A DNA stretch of 5,199 nucleotides from Salinicoccus sp. UBA3372 (GCA_002360325.1 DEQG01000125.1:1-5199), one strand, 5' to 3'; positions 1-5,199 are shown, numbered from the stretch's first letter. Program-made: numbers and translations. Notes: generated from the letters alone by a model not told the origin.

Positions 1-335
1 TCCATATCAAAGTCATAATAAAACCCTTCCTCAATGACAGGACCGACACCGAACTTCACATCACCATAAAGTCTTTTCAGCGCCTGAGCCATCAGGTGGG
101 CAGTCGAGTGTCTGAGCACCTCAAGCCCCTCTTCATTTTTGTTTGTGAACAATTCAATGTCCGCACTTTCTTCAATCGGCCGTCTTAAATCATACATTTC
201 ACCGTTCACCCTTGCCGCCACAGCCGCCTTTTTAAGGCCCGGGCTGATGGACGATGCGACTTCTTCGGCAGTGACGCCGAAATTGAATTCTTTACTGTTG
301 CCATCCGGGAATTTAATATCAATTGCTTCAACCAT
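1..335 (-). CDS. thrS: Threonyl-tRNA synthetase, N-terminal part (runs off the window)
   Basis: ThrRS charges tRNA-Thr with threonine in the cytoplasm. Only the first 111 codons are present; the reading frame is open to the window edge. Residues 1-62 read as the TGS domain (start [12 protein letters not shown], then AARVNGE around residues 40-46 and a DLRRPI segment at 49-54). From about residue 70 the second N-terminal, editing domain begins: [12 protein letters not shown] at 75-86 contains the HxxxH pair (H76, H80) that in this family belongs to the site hydrolysing mischarged Ser-tRNA-Thr. [13 protein letters not shown] (98-110) is also typical of ThrRS. The catalytic and anticodon-binding domains lie outside the window. 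The start was chosen at ATG 335-333 because it has a Shine-Dalgarno at proper distance; an in-frame ATG nine bases upstream (344-342) abuts the SD directly. A T-box leader upstream fits threonine-responsive control. Confidence 0.96.
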   Translation of the reverse strand, partial: MVEAIDIKFPDGNSKEFNFGVTAEEVASSISPGLKKAAVAARVNGEMYDLRRPIEESADIELFTNKNEEGLEVLRHSTAHLMAQALKRLYGDVKFGVGPVIEEGFYYDFDM

Positions 336-344
336 TTGTCTCAT

Positions 345-352
345 CCTCTCCT
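345..352 (-). promoter_or_regulatory. Shine-Dalgarno of thrS
   Basis: The minus strand reads AGGAGAGG here. Its AGAGG part lies 9 nt before the ATG at 335-333, a normal spacing. The alternative ATG at 344-342 touches the SD with zero spacing, so it is not a plausible start. This site decides the thrS start. It lies just after the U-tract of the T-box terminator, so it is transcribed only on readthrough. Confidence 0.8.
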
Positions 353-387
353 ATAAAATAAAAAAGCCCCTCTATAATAATAGAGGG
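351..387 (-). terminator. Rho-independent attenuator in the thrS T-box leader
   Basis: An eight-base-pair perfect stem, CCCUCUAU (387-380) with AUAGAGGG (375-368), closes a four-base loop. It is followed by GC and a U-rich run on the minus strand (UUUUUUAUUUU, ending near 355). It shares CCCU (387-384) with the antiterminator. The prediction is premature termination when tRNA-Thr is charged and readthrough into thrS when it is not. Confidence 0.92.
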
Positions 388-600
388 ACGGATAAAACCG
401 TGGTACCACCCTGATTTATGATATAAAAATACTGATCATCTCAAGTAAGGTGATAACGGACCATGCCGGCTGAGTATTAATCAGCAAATCAGAAGGTAGT
501 GACATCCAACGGTTTAATACACATCTTTCAGCAGATGATGTGCTCTCTTTGAATAAACCCGAAAGTGTTTTGTCCTTGGAATTTAATTAATGAAATTTGT
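353..600 (-). promoter_or_regulatory. T-box riboswitch leader of thrS (senses uncharged tRNA-Thr)
   Basis: This is a T-box: nascent leader RNA binds a specific tRNA through its anticodon and free 3' end, and uncharged tRNA stabilises an antiterminator. Stem I is visible: AGAGAG (548-543), a helix CACAUC/GAUGUG (542-537 with 525-520) closing a loop that contains GCUGAAA, and a lower helix GGUUUA/UAAACC (559-554 with 516-511). A further lower helix pairs 577-571 with 504-501 and 495-493, leaving ACUAC bulged. That bulge offers the threonine codons ACU (500-498) and, in the same frame, ACC (497-495) as specifier. A hairpin GCUGA/UCAGC follows (485-481 with 473-469), then a small stem at 447-430. 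The T-box sequence AGGGUGGUACCACGG spans 412-398; its UGGU would pair with a tRNA 3' end having discriminator A. Folding was done by eye. Which codon is the specifier is unresolved. Confidence 0.93.
384..412 (-). promoter_or_regulatory. T-box antiterminator element
   Basis: Helix A1 is AGGG (412-409) with CCCU (387-384). A seven-base bulge UGGUACC (408-402) follows, then helix A2 ACGG (401-398) with CCGU (391-388) around the loop UUUUAU. This is the family architecture: the first four bulge bases bind the tRNA acceptor end. The CCCU of helix A1 is also the first four bases of the terminator's 5' arm, so the two structures exclude each other. Confidence 0.9.
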
Positions 601-606
601 AAATTA

Positions 607-635
607 ATTATACTGTATAGAAAAATTTAATGCAA
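607..635 (-). promoter_or_regulatory. Sigma-A-type promoter of the thrS leader
   Basis: On the minus strand the -35 element TTGCAT (635-630) is separated by exactly 17 nt from a perfect -10 TATAAT (612-607). Transcription should start near 600, giving a leader of about 265 nt before the thrS ATG. The -35 element begins only 3 nt past the dnaI stop codon. Confidence 0.85.
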
Positions 636-638
636 TAG

Positions 639-1565
639 CTAGCCGTTTCTGTAATTGTCGCCGGTCATCTGCACTTCTTCACACAATGCCCTGATCCTTT
701 CAGTCATCCGGCGCGCTTTCGTTTCTTCGATGCCGTTCTCTTTCGTTCTCGCATAACGGTATTCCAGATCATCAATTGAGAAGTTGGAACTGATGAAAGT
801 CGGCAGCTTCTGCACCATGCGATGGTGCAGTATACCCGTAATGACTTCGTCCCTCGCCCACGGCGTGACGTCTTCTGCGCCCAGATCATCCAAAATCAGT
901 ACATGCGCATTTTTGATCAGTTTATACTTTTCATCCGTCGTACCGTCACGGAACCCGGCTTTTAAGTCACGGAGAATTTCAGGTACATAGACTATCAGTG
1001 ATGAAACTGCTTTTTCTTTCAGTTCATTGGCGATACATCCGAGAATGTAGGACTTGCCGATACCGAACTCGCCGTGAATATAAAGGCCGCGGTAGTTTGT
1101 ATCCGAAGCCACCGCGTCCGTCACCTGGATTGCTTTTTTCAAGAGGACATTCCGGTTGGATGCGTCATCCAGATATATCGTATCGAATGTGGCATTTTTA
1201 ATATCTTCAGGCACATGATAAGACTGGATCAGATTTTCCCTTTTAATGAACTCGTCATTTCTGACTTTGATTGGGCACGGTGTGTAAAACATGTTTGCCC
1301 GGTCATTTCTGATATCAATATTGATGATATACCCATCGGGATGGTTTTCACATTGACCTTCACTGTTCTCTTTGCATTCGGACGGCTGATCGGCATAATG
1401 TTTCAAAGTGATCAGATCATTTTTAATCATTGAAGCGGTCAGAGGGGTTTCTTCATCATTGATCAATTCCATTATTTTAGGGTTCTGGACCAGTTCCTGA
1501 TAAATACGCTCATTGTTGCGTTCTATTTTTTTATTGTTTCTAATGAATTGGTTAATCGGCTCCAT
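639..1565 (-). CDS. dnaI: Primosomal protein DnaI, helicase loader ATPase
   Basis: DnaI is the AAA+ ATPase that loads the replicative helicase DnaC (the DnaB-type hexamer of Firmicutes) onto DNA during initiation and restart, with DnaD and DnaB. From the chosen start the protein is 308 residues, close to staphylococcal and Bacillus DnaI. The N-terminal part (about 1-105) corresponds to the helicase-interaction domain; C64, C72, H75 and C97 are candidate ligands for its structural zinc (inferred). The C-terminal part is the AAA+ module: Walker A GEFGIGKS (165-172), Walker B VLILDD (222-227), sensor-1-like FISSNF (257-262) and an arginine-rich ARRMTERIR stretch near 284-292. The start is ATG 1565-1563, 4 nt after the dnaB stop, with AGGTGAT upstream. 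An in-frame TTG at 1595-1593 would add ten residues but lacks a good SD and overlaps dnaB by 26 nt. It is the last gene of the nrdR-dnaB-dnaI unit. Confidence 0.96.
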   Translation of the reverse strand: MEPINQFIRNNKKIERNNERIYQELVQNPKIMELINDEETPLTASMIKNDLITLKHYADQPSECKENSEGQCENHPDGYIINIDIRNDRANMFYTPCPIKVRNDEFIKRENLIQSYHVPEDIKNATFDTIYLDDASNRNVLLKKAIQVTDAVASDTNYRGLYIHGEFGIGKSYILGCIANELKEKAVSSLIVYVPEILRDLKAGFRDGTTDEKYKLIKNAHVLILDDLGAEDVTPWARDEVITGILHHRMVQKLPTFISSNFSIDDLEYRYARTKENGIEETKARRMTERIRALCEEVQMTGDNYRNG

Positions 1566-1568
1566 ACT

Positions 1569-1575
1569 ATCACCT
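1569..1575 (-). promoter_or_regulatory. Shine-Dalgarno of dnaI, embedding the dnaB stop codon
   Basis: The minus strand reads AGGTGAT, a seven-base match to the 16S anti-SD complement. Its AGG core is 7 nt before the ATG at 1565-1563. The TGA stop of dnaB (1572-1570) lies inside it, so ribosomes finishing dnaB stop exactly on the dnaI initiation site, suggesting translational coupling. It is the main reason to prefer this ATG over the upstream TTG. Confidence 0.75.
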
Positions 1576-2919
1576 GTTTTTTCTAAAGTCCTCAATCATC
1601 TTCTGCAGTTCCGGATCGTCTTTCGCAGTTTTATGTGATTGATTTGTTCGTTCCTTTTCGGTTTTTACCGGTTCTTTATCTTTTTTGGCGGACTGCTTAC
1701 CTTTCGACATCCATTTAGGCGCCTGTTCGCCCTGGCGTTCTGAAGGAAGGTATCTCTTCTTCCGCTTCTCCTGCTGTTCCTGGTACTCTTTGATGGATTC
1801 AACGGCTTCTTCTGCAGACTGGTATCCTTTTTCAACCCAGTTATTCGCAACCGTCATCGTGTAATTATACGGCAGTTCCCCCTGCATTTTCAAAAATACA
1901 TACTCAAGCAGTATATTGATGACACCGTGATTGAGCGGCGTATTTACTATGATATCCGTCACAAGTTTCAAATCGATGTCCGTCGGAGAACCGTTTCGCA
2001 GGTCTCTCAGCCTGTCGATCGGGTTCGTCTCATGCAGCATCTTGATGTATTCTCTGTCTTCCTCTTGTTCCTGTCCGCTGTCTTTCTTCTTCTCTTTCTT
2101 CTCGAGAACGGGGCTGACCTGTTTCGATTCGGCCTGGAAATATTTCCTCGCTTCATACTTCAGCTTTGCTTCATCGATGCCGTGATAATTTGACGTCGCT
2201 TTGAGCAGAATATTTTTCATATCATATGCTTTCAGATTGAAAAGCACACTCAATTTGACTATAAGCATCCGGATGTCTTTCGTGAAAAACTTCCGATCGA
2301 TGATCGTCCCCTTAAGATGCGTGAATAATACGTCGAAATCAAAATCATCCAAATCGACATTGACTCCCGCAGAAATGGTCCGGCCTTTGAAATTTTCCGC
2401 CGGCAGTGTATAGCTGCTATCATTCTGATGATGGAAGACATCGGTGAATTTCATCGTCACTTCCGAAATATTTTCAGGAAGGTCCGGGTACATCAGCCGT
2501 TCTTTTTTCATTTTATATTGTGTGCTGCCTACTTTACCATACAGATACATGCTGAGCATTGGATCTTTTAAGAAAGATTCTGCATCGAGCGGCAGTAAAA
2601 GTTCATAGACAAACAGATCTTCGTGTGTATGATTGGATACATAACTTTTCATCAGACCGATCGCTTCCAGCTTCTTGAACCGTTCCATCAGATCGGAAAG
2701 TGATATGGACAATGCATCCATGAACTCTTTATGGAAACGTATGGTCAGCGGCTCGTAATGTGCCGTGGATTCGAACATGTAAATATAGGTCATGGTCGTC
2801 TCCGCACCGATCAGCGGCAGATAAAGTTCGTTGACCACTTCCATGTTGTCCCGGCTCAAAGTCATCGGACGGTACACTATGAATTCAGTATTCGGTTTAA
2901 GGCGGTTATTTATGTTCAT
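1570..2919 (-). CDS. dnaB: Replication initiation and membrane attachment protein DnaB (DnaD/DnaB superfamily)
   Basis: This is the Firmicute DnaB, not the E. coli helicase of the same name. It acts after DnaA and DnaD at oriC and at stalled forks, and helps DnaI load the helicase; in Bacillus it associates with the membrane. Length is 449 residues, near the staphylococcal size. Residues about 1-115 read as the N-terminal winged-helix region ([16 protein letters not shown] at 30-45). A first DnaD/DnaB helical domain lies roughly at 190-262. A highly charged K/E linker occupies 264-292. The second helical domain follows at about 295-380, with the family YxxxIxxxW signature as Y353, V357, W361 (V replacing I). 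The tail (380-435) is basic and probably disordered, and ends in a short helix-like segment ([15 protein letters not shown]). The start overlaps the nrdR stop by 14 nt, with only a modest AGAGG SD 11 nt upstream, so coupling to nrdR translation is likely. Confidence 0.95.
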   Translation of the reverse strand: MNINNRLKPNTEFIVYRPMTLSRDNMEVVNELYLPLIGAETTMTYIYMFESTAHYEPLTIRFHKEFMDALSISLSDLMERFKKLEAIGLMKSYVSNHTHEDLFVYELLLPLDAESFLKDPMLSMYLYGKVGSTQYKMKKERLMYPDLPENISEVTMKFTDVFHHQNDSSYTLPAENFKGRTISAGVNVDLDDFDFDVLFTHLKGTIIDRKFFTKDIRMLIVKLSVLFNLKAYDMKNILLKATSNYHGIDEAKLKYEARKYFQAESKQVSPVLEKKEKKKDSGQEQEEDREYIKMLHETNPIDRLRDLRNGSPTDIDLKLVTDIIVNTPLNHGVINILLEYVFLKMQGELPYNYTMTVANNWVEKGYQSAEEAVESIKEYQEQQEKRKKRYLPSERQGEQAPKWMSKGKQSAKKDKEPVKTEKERTNQSHKTAKDDPELQKMIEDFRKNR

Positions 2920-3379
2920 TGTTATTACTGCCTCTTGTCAACTGGTTTAATGTTTCCATCAATTGGTCGATATCCTTGAATTCCTTGTAAACTGATGCAA
3001 ATCGTACATATGCCACCTGATCCAGCGAGATCAGTTCCTTCATGACAAACTCCCCGATATCATTTGAAGAAATTTCCGCTTTGTTCAGGTTTCTTAAATT
3101 TGCTTCGACTTTATCCGTGCGCTTCTCGAGCTCCTCATATGGAATTGCCCTTTTTTCACATGCACGCAGGAGACCTGCAAGCACTTTCTCTCTATTGAAA
3201 ACTTCTCGTGTACCATCTTTTTTAACAACGACCAGAGGTGTAACTTCTACACGTTCGAATGTAGTGAAGCGAAACCCACAACTTTCACACTCGCGGCGGC
3301 GTCTGATTGTAGACATTTCATCCGTATGGCGTGAATCGATCACTTTGGAATTACTATGCTGACATTGTGGACATTTCAT
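2906..3379 (-). CDS. nrdR: Transcriptional repressor NrdR of ribonucleotide reductase genes
   Basis: NrdR senses nucleotides through an ATP-cone domain and, in its dATP-bound form, represses nrd operons by binding NrdR boxes. The 157-residue protein has the usual family length. The N-terminal zinc ribbon is complete: C3 and C6 (CPQC) and C31 and C34 (CESC), with the [20 protein letters not shown] stretch (26-45) highly typical. The ATP cone covers about 49-139 ([20 protein letters not shown] at 51-70; RFASVYKEF at 126-134). A short polar tail, GSNNNEHK, follows. The start is fixed by an excellent SD, AGAGGTGATC, 5 nt before ATG 3379. It heads a compact unit with dnaB and dnaI, served by its own promoter just after the gapB terminator. 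The window shows no obvious NrdR-box pair, so autoregulation cannot be argued from it. Confidence 0.97.
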   Translation of the reverse strand: MKCPQCQHSNSKVIDSRHTDEMSTIRRRRECESCGFRFTTFERVEVTPLVVVKKDGTREVFNREKVLAGLLRACEKRAIPYEELEKRTDKVEANLRNLNKAEISSNDIGEFVMKELISLDQVAYVRFASVYKEFKDIDQLMETLNQLTRGSNNNEHK

Positions 3380-3410
3380 AAACGATCACCTCTTTTAAAG
3401 AATTTCCTCT

Positions 3411-3439
3411 ATTATATCAAATTTTGTTCATTCTCTATA
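3411..3439 (-). promoter_or_regulatory. Promoter of the nrdR-dnaB-dnaI unit (extended -10)
   Basis: The minus strand has TGATATAAT (3419-3411), a perfect -10 with the TG extension. The hexamer 17 nt upstream, TATAGA (3439-3434), matches the -35 consensus at only three positions, which the extended -10 could offset. The predicted start near 3404 gives a leader of about 25 nt. The promoter is adjacent to the U-tract of the gapB terminator. Confidence 0.7.
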
Positions 3440-3440
3440 C

Positions 3441-3479
3441 AAAAGAAAATAAAAAAGACCCAGAACATTGTTCTGAGCC
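3441..3479 (-). terminator. Rho-independent terminator after gapB
   Basis: In minus-strand RNA, CAGAAC (3475-3470) pairs with GUUCUG (3466-3461) around the loop AAU. Four more pairs below (3479-3476 with 3460-3457, two of them G-U) extend the stem to about 10 bp. A U-tract, UUUUUUAUUUUCUUUU, follows (3456-3441). The stem starts 10 nt past the gapB stop. The U-tract is only on the minus-strand transcript, so the terminator is directional. Confidence 0.88.
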
Positions 3480-3489
3480 TTCCTGGAGA

Positions 3490-4494
3490 TTAAAGTTCTT
3501 CTGCAATCTTTTCTGCAAGTTCAACCGTACGCTTCGAGTAAGCCCACTCGTTATCGTACCATGCAAGCACTTTAACTTTGTTGTCATCCATGACCATCGT
3601 CAGGCTGGCATCGATGACTGAACTTCTCGCATCCGTATTGAAATCACAGGATACAAGCGGTTCATATGTAACACCGAGTACGCCCTTCATCTGACCGTCC
3701 GCATATTTTTCAAATGTGCTGTTCACTTCTTCAGCAGTGACTTCTTTATCCAGATCCACTACGAGGTCCACAAGTGAAACGTTCGGCGTCGGTACACGGA
3801 GTGCCATGCCGTCCAGTTTACCTTTCAGCTGAGGCAGTACTTCTCCGAGTGCTTTAGCCGCCCCTGTTGAAGTCGGTATGATGTTTTCTGCTGCTGAACG
3901 CGCACGGCGCAGATCCTTATGAGGATTATCTATTGTTTTCTGATCGTTCGTGTATGCATGGACAGTCGTCATCAATCCATTATTGATACCGAACTCGTCA
4001 TCTAAAATCTTAGCTACAGGAGCCAGGCAGTTTGTTGTACATGAAGCATTTGAAAACACCTGGTAGTCACCGACACTCAATGTTTCATCATTGACACCCA
4101 TGACAACCGTCTGAACATCTCCGCCTTTTGTCGGTCCTGTAAGGACAACCTTTTTAGCGCCGGCTTTAATATGACCGGAAGCGCCCACTTCGTCATTAAA
4201 TTTGCCAGTCGCTTCAAATACAATATCTATTCCCAAATCCGACCATGGTAAATTTTCAGGGTTACGATCGCTCATAATTTTTACTTCATGACCGTCAACT
4301 ACAAGGGCACCCACTTTTGGCTCAACCGTTTTCTGCCACTTTCCGTGAGTTGAATCATAATTAATTAAATGAGCAAGCGTTTCAGCAGGATAGCTTGCAT
4401 TGACTGCAACAACCTCTAAGTGTTCAGATTCAGATGCAATTCTGAATACCATTCTACCTATTCTTCCCAAGCCGTTTATCGCAACTTTTTTCAT
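3490..4494 (-). CDS. gapB: Glyceraldehyde-3-phosphate dehydrogenase, gluconeogenic NADP-type (GapB)
   Basis: The enzyme interconverts glyceraldehyde-3-phosphate and 1,3-bisphosphoglycerate; GapB-type enzymes work mainly in the gluconeogenic direction with NADP(H). Length is 334 residues, complete. The Rossmann motif NGLGRIGR is at 7-14. The catalytic cysteine C152 sits in SNASCTTNC (148-156) and the general base H179 in TTVHAYTND. Phosphate-binding stretches STGAAKA (209-215) and LRVPTPN (232-238) are intact, and WYDNEWAYSKR (312-322) is near the C terminus. The cofactor-selecting strand ends VNASYPAETLAHL (31-43). NAD-specific glycolytic GapA has an aspartate here (VNDLTD), while B. subtilis and S. 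aureus GapB share NASYP, which supports GapB. The strong SD AAGGAG is 7 nt before ATG 4494. Its promoter is overlapped by CcpN-like operators and a terminator follows, so it is probably transcribed mostly on its own. Confidence 0.95.
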   Translation of the reverse strand: MKKVAINGLGRIGRMVFRIASESEHLEVVAVNASYPAETLAHLINYDSTHGKWQKTVEPKVGALVVDGHEVKIMSDRNPENLPWSDLGIDIVFEATGKFNDEVGASGHIKAGAKKVVLTGPTKGGDVQTVVMGVNDETLSVGDYQVFSNASCTTNCLAPVAKILDDEFGINNGLMTTVHAYTNDQKTIDNPHKDLRRARSAAENIIPTSTGAAKALGEVLPQLKGKLDGMALRVPTPNVSLVDLVVDLDKEVTAEEVNSTFEKYADGQMKGVLGVTYEPLVSCDFNTDARSSVIDASLTMVMDDNKVKVLAWYDNEWAYSKRTVELAEKIAEEL

Positions 4495-4507
4495 GACAAA
4501 TCTCCTT

Positions 4508-4540
4508 TATGTTATGCTTTTTCATAAATAGTATAACACA
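4508..4540. promoter_or_regulatory. Inverted pair of CcpN-like operator half-sites at gapB
   Basis: The minus strand reads TGTGTTATACT at 4540-4530 and the plus strand reads TATGTTATGCT at 4508-4518. They are inverted copies agreeing at 9 of 11 positions, separated by 11 nt (centres 22 nt apart, about two helical turns). As I recall it, the CcpN operator consensus of B. subtilis gapB and pckA is TRTGHYATAYW; the first site fits at all 11 positions and the second at 10. The first covers the -10 box, the second the early transcribed region. CcpN represses gluconeogenic genes on glycolytic carbon. The repeat is seen directly; the regulator is inferred. Confidence 0.7.
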
Positions 4541-4558
4541 TTTAAAAATCCATGAAAG
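4530..4558 (-). promoter_or_regulatory. Promoter of gapB (extended -10)
   Basis: The minus strand carries TGTTATACT (4538-4530): a -10 of TATACT, one mismatch from consensus, with a TG extension. The hexamer 17 nt upstream, CTTTCA (4558-4553), is a weak -35. Transcription would start near 4523. The -10 lies inside the first CcpN-like site, so a bound repressor would directly affect promoter use. Confidence 0.68.
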
Positions 4559-4572
4559 CGGTATTTTTATAA

Positions 4573-5166
4573 TTATTGATTTTCCAATATTTTGACAAAT
4601 TCATCAATCTGATTATACAGCTCTTTTTTGTCACCATTATTGTCGAAAACCTGGCTGCTCAACTTCTTTTTTTCATCCAGTGACATTTGGCTGTTCACTC
4701 TTGATGCCGCTTCTTTTTCAGTGAGACCGTTTCTCTCCATCAATCTTTCCATCTGATTCTCTTTTGTAACATAGACGGTAATCGTGATATCACAATTTTT
4801 ATCCAGACCGTTTTCAAACAGCAGCGGAATGTCCAGGAACACATGGTTATGTTTTAGTAACTTCTCCTGGTCTGCATTCATCATCCGGCGTATTTCCGGA
4901 TGGGATATACCATTCAGCTTTTTGCGTTCTTCCGGATCATTGAAGATGATTTCCCCCAGTTCCCTGCGGTTGATTTCTTTATTCTCATCCAGAATACCCG
5001 TTCCGAAAGCTTCTATGATTTTATAATATCCTGCACTGTCTTTTTCGGTGACTTTTCTTGCATAGACATCTGCATCGAGCACTTCATAGCCCAGACTCCT
5101 TATGTAGTCGGATGCTGTCGATTTGCCACTGGCGATGCCGCCGGTCAATCCTATCACTTTATACAT
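4573..5166 (-). CDS. coaE: Dephospho-CoA kinase
   Basis: CoaE performs the last step of CoA synthesis, ATP-dependent phosphorylation of the ribose 3'-OH of dephospho-CoA, in the cytoplasm. The 197-residue protein is of normal family length. The P-loop GGIASGKST is at 9-17. DAD (31-33) is the family's conserved acidic motif near the substrate. ISHPEIRR (87-94) belongs to the CoA domain. DIPLLFE (112-118) is the conserved strand after it. The lid region ERLMERNGLTEKEAASR (140-156) carries R141, R145 and R156. DNNGD at 175-179 is the usual C-terminal motif. The start at ATG 5166 gives MYKVIGLTGG, in register with the family N terminus, with AGAGAGGG 8 nt upstream. No terminator is evident before gapB, so some readthrough into gapB is possible. 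In staphylococci mutM and polA lie upstream; they are not visible here. Confidence 0.96.
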   Translation of the reverse strand: MYKVIGLTGGIASGKSTASDYIRSLGYEVLDADVYARKVTEKDSAGYYKIIEAFGTGILDENKEINRRELGEIIFNDPEERKKLNGISHPEIRRMMNADQEKLLKHNHVFLDIPLLFENGLDKNCDITITVYVTKENQMERLMERNGLTEKEAASRVNSQMSLDEKKKLSSQVFDNNGDKKELYNQIDEFVKILENQ

Positions 5167-5199
5167 TGCTGCAACCCTCTCTTAATCCATTCATCGCTG
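5167..5199. other. Short stretch upstream of coaE; SD only
   Basis: These 33 bases hold the coaE Shine-Dalgarno (minus strand AGAGAGGG, 5182-5175). Two of the three minus-strand frames stay open across it, so the end of an upstream gene (mutM in related genomes) may be present, but too little sequence is available to recognise it. Confidence 0.5.

Noticed and set aside
342..344. Upstream in-frame ATG for thrS
   Set aside because: It directly abuts the SD with no spacing; the ATG at 335-333 has proper spacing and gives the usual ThrRS N terminus.
139..414. 91-codon plus-strand frame crossing the thrS start and T-box
   Set aside because: It is antisense to thrS and to a structured leader RNA, with no family resemblance.
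638..643. AGCTAG/GCTAGC palindrome just after dnaI as a terminator
   Set aside because: It has no hairpin loop or adequate stem, and the region beyond it is a promoter, not a U-tract following a stem.
1074..1433. 119-codon open frame on the plus strand
   Set aside because: It lies wholly antisense to dnaI, has no SD or recognisable domain, and the minus-strand frame is a clear DnaI; it is a shadow.
3042..3362. 106-codon plus-strand frame antisense to nrdR
   Set aside because: The opposite frame is an unmistakable NrdR with an intact zinc ribbon; this is a shadow.
4541..4553. ATTTAAAAAT-type symmetry between coaE and gapB as a terminator
   Set aside because: The stem is short and purely A-T, with no following U-run; it sits in the gapB promoter spacer.
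4784..5026. 80-codon plus-strand frame antisense to coaE
   Set aside because: No SD or motif is visible, and the opposite strand is CoaE with an intact P-loop.
5167..5199. End of mutM or another upstream gene
   Set aside because: Two minus-strand frames are open, but fewer than a dozen codons are available and neither resembles a recognised C terminus.
1..5199. A novel defence, mobile or otherwise undescribed system
   Set aside because: All six coding regions are recognised housekeeping genes in a conserved Firmicute order; no direct-repeat array, IS ends, integrase, tRNA or unknown cassette is seen.

Overview
The window looks like ordinary core chromosome from a low- to moderate-GC Firmicute, most likely Staphylococcaceae (a Staphylococcus relative such as Macrococcus, Jeotgalicoccus or Salinicoccus). 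The basis is gene order (coaE, gapB, nrdR, dnaB, dnaI, thrS), the presence of the Firmicute-only primosome proteins DnaB and DnaI, and a T-box leader. The genus is an inference from remembered family sequences, not from a search. All genes are on the minus strand, so transcription runs from high to low coordinates.

In transcription order: coaE (dephospho-CoA kinase, 4573-5166) is complete. After a 78-nt gap comes gapB (NADP-type gluconeogenic glyceraldehyde-3-phosphate dehydrogenase, 3490-4494), with an extended -10 promoter overlapped by a pair of CcpN-like operator half-sites in inverted orientation. A rho-independent terminator (about 3441-3479) ends gapB. Directly after it, a second extended -10 promoter serves nrdR (ribonucleotide reductase repressor), dnaB (primosome initiation and membrane attachment) and dnaI (helicase loader), which are packed with a 14-nt overlap and then a 4-nt gap. 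No terminator is visible after dnaI.

Thirty bases past the dnaI stop begins a strong promoter (TTGCAT, 17 nt, TATAAT). It drives a leader of about 265 nt carrying a threonine T-box riboswitch. The antiterminator and terminator can both be folded by eye and compete for the same CCCU segment. The leader precedes thrS (threonyl-tRNA synthetase), of which only the first 111 codons are in the window.

Functionally the window joins CoA synthesis, a carbon-source-controlled gluconeogenic enzyme, a replication operon linking dNTP-supply control (NrdR) with replicative helicase loading (DnaB, DnaI), and translation supply (ThrRS) controlled by uncharged tRNA-Thr. I see no mobile element, CRISPR array, tRNA, rRNA or unknown gene cassette, and no undescribed system. 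The items most worth a second look are the regulatory sites at gapB and the details of the thrS T-box.
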